15,662 nucleotides of DNA. Source: Candidatus Andersenbacteria bacterium RIFCSPHIGHO2_02_FULL_45_11 (GTDB taxonomy: Bacteria; Patescibacteriota; Andersenbacteria; UBA10190). A model generated the notes under the pieces. It made no database searches and was not told the DNA's origin. It saw only the letters and a program-made list of their open reading frames with translations. Location of the stretch: the NCBI GenBank assembly GCA_001817055.1, contig MHHP01000001.1, forward strand, positions 1 through 15,662. The letters are read 5' to 3'. The position numbers were made by a program, and so were the translations under genes. Shown here piece after piece: positions 12,972 to 15,662 of this stretch; position 1 is the first letter of the stretch; each line of letters begins with the position of its first letter.

Positions 12972-13646
12972 CTAGGCAGGCAATTCGTATTGCCGAATAA
13001 CATCCATTATTGTTGCATGCACCCTGTGCGGAGCAGCCATACCATCAACCATCGTAAATAGGCCATTATGCTCACTTCGATATTGCTGAACAACAGGATA
13101 GGTAAGTTCCATAAATTGATTATAGCGAATAGTGAATTTTTCCTTCTCATCGTCTGGTCGCGTCCCAACTTCTCCGCCTAATTCTACGCACTTCATTCTC
13201 TCTTCCTCTGTTGTAACAGGGAATTCACGAGGCACACCAAGGCACAACCTACGCTTGCTGTTGCGCTCAATCATTGTTTCCTTATCAACCTCTATATATA
13301 TAATGAGCGGTTTTCCGTAGCCTTGTTTTTCAAAATGCGCATTAATAATAGTCATTTCTTCAAGGGTGCGAGGAGTACCATCGAAGACAAGAGATTCGCC
13401 GCGTTGAATATATTCCTCTATAGCGGCTATAACAACTCGCGCTGCCATTGCAGGTGGGGTCAACATTCCACTATCAATGATCTTTTTTACTTCGCGGCCC
13501 AGATCAGACTCCTCAAGCGCAATTTGTCGAAATGCATTTCCGGTACTGAATTGATGATACCCAATATCATGCGCAAGCATTTCCGCTTGCGTTCCTTTGC
13601 CCGCTCCAGGCATTCCCATTACATAAATGACTCTTGGAAGTATCAT
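12972..13646 (-). CDS. adk: Adenylate kinase with reduced LID zinc site
   Basis: It interconverts ATP, ADP and AMP. The P-loop is GMPGAGKGTQ (11-20), the AMP site FSTGNAFR (33-40) and FDGTPRT (88-94), and the LID runs about 131-170. In the LID only Cys135 (RRLCLG) and Cys153 (MKCVELGGEV) remain of the CxxC...CxxC pattern, so a normal four-Cys zinc site is absent although the GG and RPDD that frame it are kept. The C-terminus is somewhat extended (224 aa). ATGA overlap with secY (13643-13646). Confidence 0.95.
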   Translation of the reverse strand: MILPRVIYVMGMPGAGKGTQAEMLAHDIGYHQFSTGNAFRQIALEESDLGREVKKIIDSGMLTPPAMAARVVIAAIEEYIQRGESLVFDGTPRTLEEMTIINAHFEKQGYGKPLIIYIEVDKETMIERNSKRRLCLGVPREFPVTTEEERMKCVELGGEVGTRPDDEKEKFTIRYNQFMELTYPVVQQYRSEHNGLFTMVDGMAAPHRVHATIMDVIRQYELPA

Positions 13647-14938
13647 AGAAATCCTTCGTATTCTCGCATAGTAAGCTGGGATTCGATTTGTTTCATTGTT
13701 TCAAGCACAACCGACACAACGATCAAAAGCGCAGTACCACCGATTGTTAATGTTCGAAGCCCCGTGAATGCCTGTACTACAAGCGGTAAAATAGCAATCG
13801 CGCCCAAGAACAAGGCGCCTGCCAGCGTAATGCGCCGTACTACGTACTGTAGATACATCTTTGTTTGTCTACCTGGCCGAATGCCGGGAATAAACCCGCC
13901 TTGCTTTTGAACGTTTTCCGCAATTTGTGCAGGGTCGAATGTTACAGAAGTATAAAAATACGTAAATACTACAACAAGAACAAAGTAGATAATTGCATAA
14001 AACCATTGGTTCTGGAATAACTGAACAATGTATTGCGCACTATTAGCAACCACCGCGGTAGAAGACCCTACAAAAAAGTTTGCGATAATACCTGGAAACA
14101 ACATCACCGATAGCGCAAAGATGATCGGCATTACGCCTGCCTGGTTTACACGCAGTGGTAAGTGAGTAGAAGATCCGCCCAACATACGATTACCCCGAAC
14201 TTGTTTTGCATAACTTACAGGAATTGCCCGCTGCCCCTCTGTTACAATCACTACACCCGCAATCACAATAAGAGATACTACCAAAAATGCGATATACGTA
14301 AAGAGTTGATCCGCAGTCCACGTAGAAAGTGTTTGCACAATCACCTGGGGTAGCCGCCCAATAATACCAACGAAGATAATAAGAGAAATACCATTTCCAA
14401 AGCCTTGCTTGGAGATGAGCTCACCAATCCACATCAAAAATAATGTACCTGCAACAATCGAAATTAATGTCATCGTCATCTCCCATGGCGTAAACACAAT
14501 TGTTGGCACTCCAGCTCCTGCACCACCTCGTGCTAAAATATTCAAAAATCCGAACCCCTGCAACGCTGCAAACGGAACGGCGAGCAATCGGGTCCACTGG
14601 TTCAACTTGCGACGCCCCGCTTCTCCTTCTTCTTTTTGCATTTCTTCCAAGCGCGGAAAAATCATCGCAGATAACTGAATCACGATTGATGCGGTAATAT
14701 AGGGCCCAAGCCCTAACATCACAAGCGATAAGTTAGACAAGCCTCCACCGGAAAAAATATCTAACAACCCGAATAATTGATTACCCGCAAACAGATTTGT
14801 AAGACTTTCCCTCGCAAGCCCAGGAACAGGAATAACTGCAGCTAAACGAAATACAAATATAAGCCAAATTACAATCAATAGCTTATTCCGTAATTCTTTA
14901 ACCCGAAGGATTGCAGTAAATTTTCGTAAGTCAAACAT
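13643..14938 (-). CDS. secY: Protein translocase channel subunit SecY
   Basis: Central pore of the Sec translocon in the inner membrane. The 431 aa show about ten hydrophobic spans. The plug region after span 1 reads GGGLSNLSLVMLGLGPY (64-80). GFGNGISLIIF (179-189), TEGQRAIPVSYAKQ (233-246) and GGFIPGIRPGRQT (347-359) are conserved cytoplasmic loop signatures. It ends QLTMREYEGFL. The start overlaps the rplO stop by 8 nt. The hydrolase at the left edge of the window would be a substrate of this pathway. Confidence 0.97.
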   Translation of the reverse strand: MFDLRKFTAILRVKELRNKLLIVIWLIFVFRLAAVIPVPGLARESLTNLFAGNQLFGLLDIFSGGGLSNLSLVMLGLGPYITASIVIQLSAMIFPRLEEMQKEEGEAGRRKLNQWTRLLAVPFAALQGFGFLNILARGGAGAGVPTIVFTPWEMTMTLISIVAGTLFLMWIGELISKQGFGNGISLIIFVGIIGRLPQVIVQTLSTWTADQLFTYIAFLVVSLIVIAGVVIVTEGQRAIPVSYAKQVRGNRMLGGSSTHLPLRVNQAGVMPIIFALSVMLFPGIIANFFVGSSTAVVANSAQYIVQLFQNQWFYAIIYFVLVVVFTYFYTSVTFDPAQIAENVQKQGGFIPGIRPGRQTKMYLQYVVRRITLAGALFLGAIAILPLVVQAFTGLRTLTIGGTALLIVVSVVLETMKQIESQLTMREYEGFL

Positions 14939-15371
14939 TGATGATTTCCACTTTTCCGCCTGCCTTTTCTATCGAAGCGATAGCGTTCTTTGTTGCATGG
15001 TGAACGCGTACGGTATAGCTACCTTCAATTTTTCCAGAACCAATAAGCTTTACAGAATCTTTCCGTGCAACGTGCCCAGCTTTTTGCAGTTGCCCAGGCC
15101 CTACTATGCTACCGGGCGCGAATGACGCAACAGTCGCAATCGTAATTGCAATCGGCTTCACAATTTGAGAAGGGTTAATTTGTTTTACCCCTCTGCCCTT
15201 CGGAAAACGCATATACAACGGAGTCTGCCCACCTTCAAATCCTGCCTTAGAAGAGTATCCTGCTCGAGACCTCTGTCCTTTTTGCCCACGACCAGATTTG
15301 CCTCCGCCTTTTCCATGTCCGCGGCCGAGTAGTCGCTTTTTTCGTGTAACTTTTGGTAATTGAAATGCCAT
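14931..15371 (-). CDS. rplO: 50S ribosomal protein L15
   Basis: The 146-aa product has the basic, Gly-rich N-terminal arm that enters the large subunit (RGHGKGGGKSGRGQKGQRS, about residues 17-35), then GFEGGQTPLYMRFPKGRG and a globular C-terminal domain ending in VEIINV. The ATG at 15371 gives the normal family start MAFQLPKVTRKKRLLG; an earlier start at 15518 would run back through rpsE. No Shine-Dalgarno is seen in the 10-nt gap after rpsE, so initiation may depend on coupling. Confidence 0.96.
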   Translation of the reverse strand: MAFQLPKVTRKKRLLGRGHGKGGGKSGRGQKGQRSRAGYSSKAGFEGGQTPLYMRFPKGRGVKQINPSQIVKPIAITIATVASFAPGSIVGPGQLQKAGHVARKDSVKLIGSGKIEGSYTVRVHHATKNAIASIEKAGGKVEIINV

Positions 15372-15381
15372 AGGAAGAAAA

Positions 15382-15662
15382 CTATACAATGCTTGCAAGC
15401 GCCTTAATGGTTGCGCGTGCATTGCTAATACGATTAGTAGATCCGTATCGTTTCGAAACCAAGTCGCGAATACCCGCAAGGTCTGCAACGGTACGAATAA
15501 TGCCTCCAGCAATAACACCAGTACCTGGGCGTGCAGGTTTTAACAAAACCTGTGCACCTTTGGACTTTGCCTTTACTTCCCGAGAAATAGTTCCATCTAC
15601 GAGCGATACCGTAACAATGTTCTTCATCGCCTGTGCCTGCGCTTTTTGGATTGCTTGCTGCA
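15382..15662 (-). CDS. rpsE: 30S ribosomal protein S5, N-terminus cut off
   Basis: Only the last 93 codons are inside the window. PHEV-like SREV, VLLKPARPGTGVIAGG and VRATI-like NARATIKALASIV are typical of the S5 C-terminal domain. The internal ATG at 15627 is not the start, because the open frame continues to the edge (QQAIQKAQAQA before it). It is followed by rplO with no rpmD between. Confidence 0.95.
   Translation of the reverse strand, partial: QQAIQKAQAQAMKNIVTVSLVDGTISREVKAKSKGAQVLLKPARPGTGVIAGGIIRTVADLAGIRDLVSKRYGSTNRISNARATIKALASIV

Noticed and set aside
15372..15518. Longer start for L15
   Set aside because: The extension is antiframe to the S5 coding sequence; MAFQLPK at 15371 is the normal start.
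1..15662. CRISPR array or prophage
   Set aside because: No regularly spaced repeats and no phage structural, integrase or terminase genes were seen; the KilA-N protein alone does not show a prophage.

Overview
The window reads as a chromosomal segment of a Candidate Phyla Radiation (Patescibacteria) bacterium. The evidence is the tail of the spc ribosomal operon in the order rpsE-rplO-secY-adk-map with no rpmD (L30) between rpsE and rplO, tightly packed genes with 4-nt ATGA overlaps, and a block of lower glycolysis genes. The phylum call is inferred from these traits; I cannot place it more finely.

Layout from right to left. Positions 15662-10304 (minus strand) form one compact run: rpsE (cut by the window edge), rplO, secY, adk, map, ruvX, a short-chain polyprenyl synthase and undecaprenyl diphosphate synthase. 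It joins protein secretion and N-terminal processing to lipid-carrier synthesis. Positions 10303-8667 hold three small orphan genes on the minus strand: two hypothetical proteins, each with its own TTGACG-type promoter and a similar GCGCG-stem terminator, and between them a coiled-coil protein built on 11- and 15-residue repeats. At 8551-6772 (plus strand) an ALG5-like glycosyltransferase and a GalT-family nucleotidyltransferase overlap. Diverging from them, tpiA, class II fba and a PfkB-family kinase form a minus-strand operon (6741-4118).

Positions 4083-1847 form a visibly AT-richer accessory block: a KilA-N domain protein, a 153-aa acidic unknown and a close homologue of the methyl-directed restriction enzyme DpnI, with all catalytic and zinc residues present. 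A 64-bp promoter-bearing repeat occurs twice, once in front of the KilA-N pair and once in front of the DpnI gene, so the KilA-N pair lies between direct repeats and both units appear to share regulation through an inverted repeat around the -35 box. This is the best candidate for an undescribed system: a two-unit, co-regulated defence-like module.

Left of it, 1846-1369 has no intact gene of normal size, but protein-like stretches step through three frames, suggesting a decayed or frameshifted gene. It is followed by a small membrane protein and a secreted LCAT/lipase-like hydrolase that runs off the left edge.

A recurring theme is probable leaderless initiation: at three genes a good -10 hexamer lies exactly 6 nt before the ATG. 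Two REP-like hairpins (GTCATTCYGG...CCGGAATCC) sit just after the stop codons of the PfkB and GalT genes. I found no rRNA, tRNA, CRISPR array or transposase gene.
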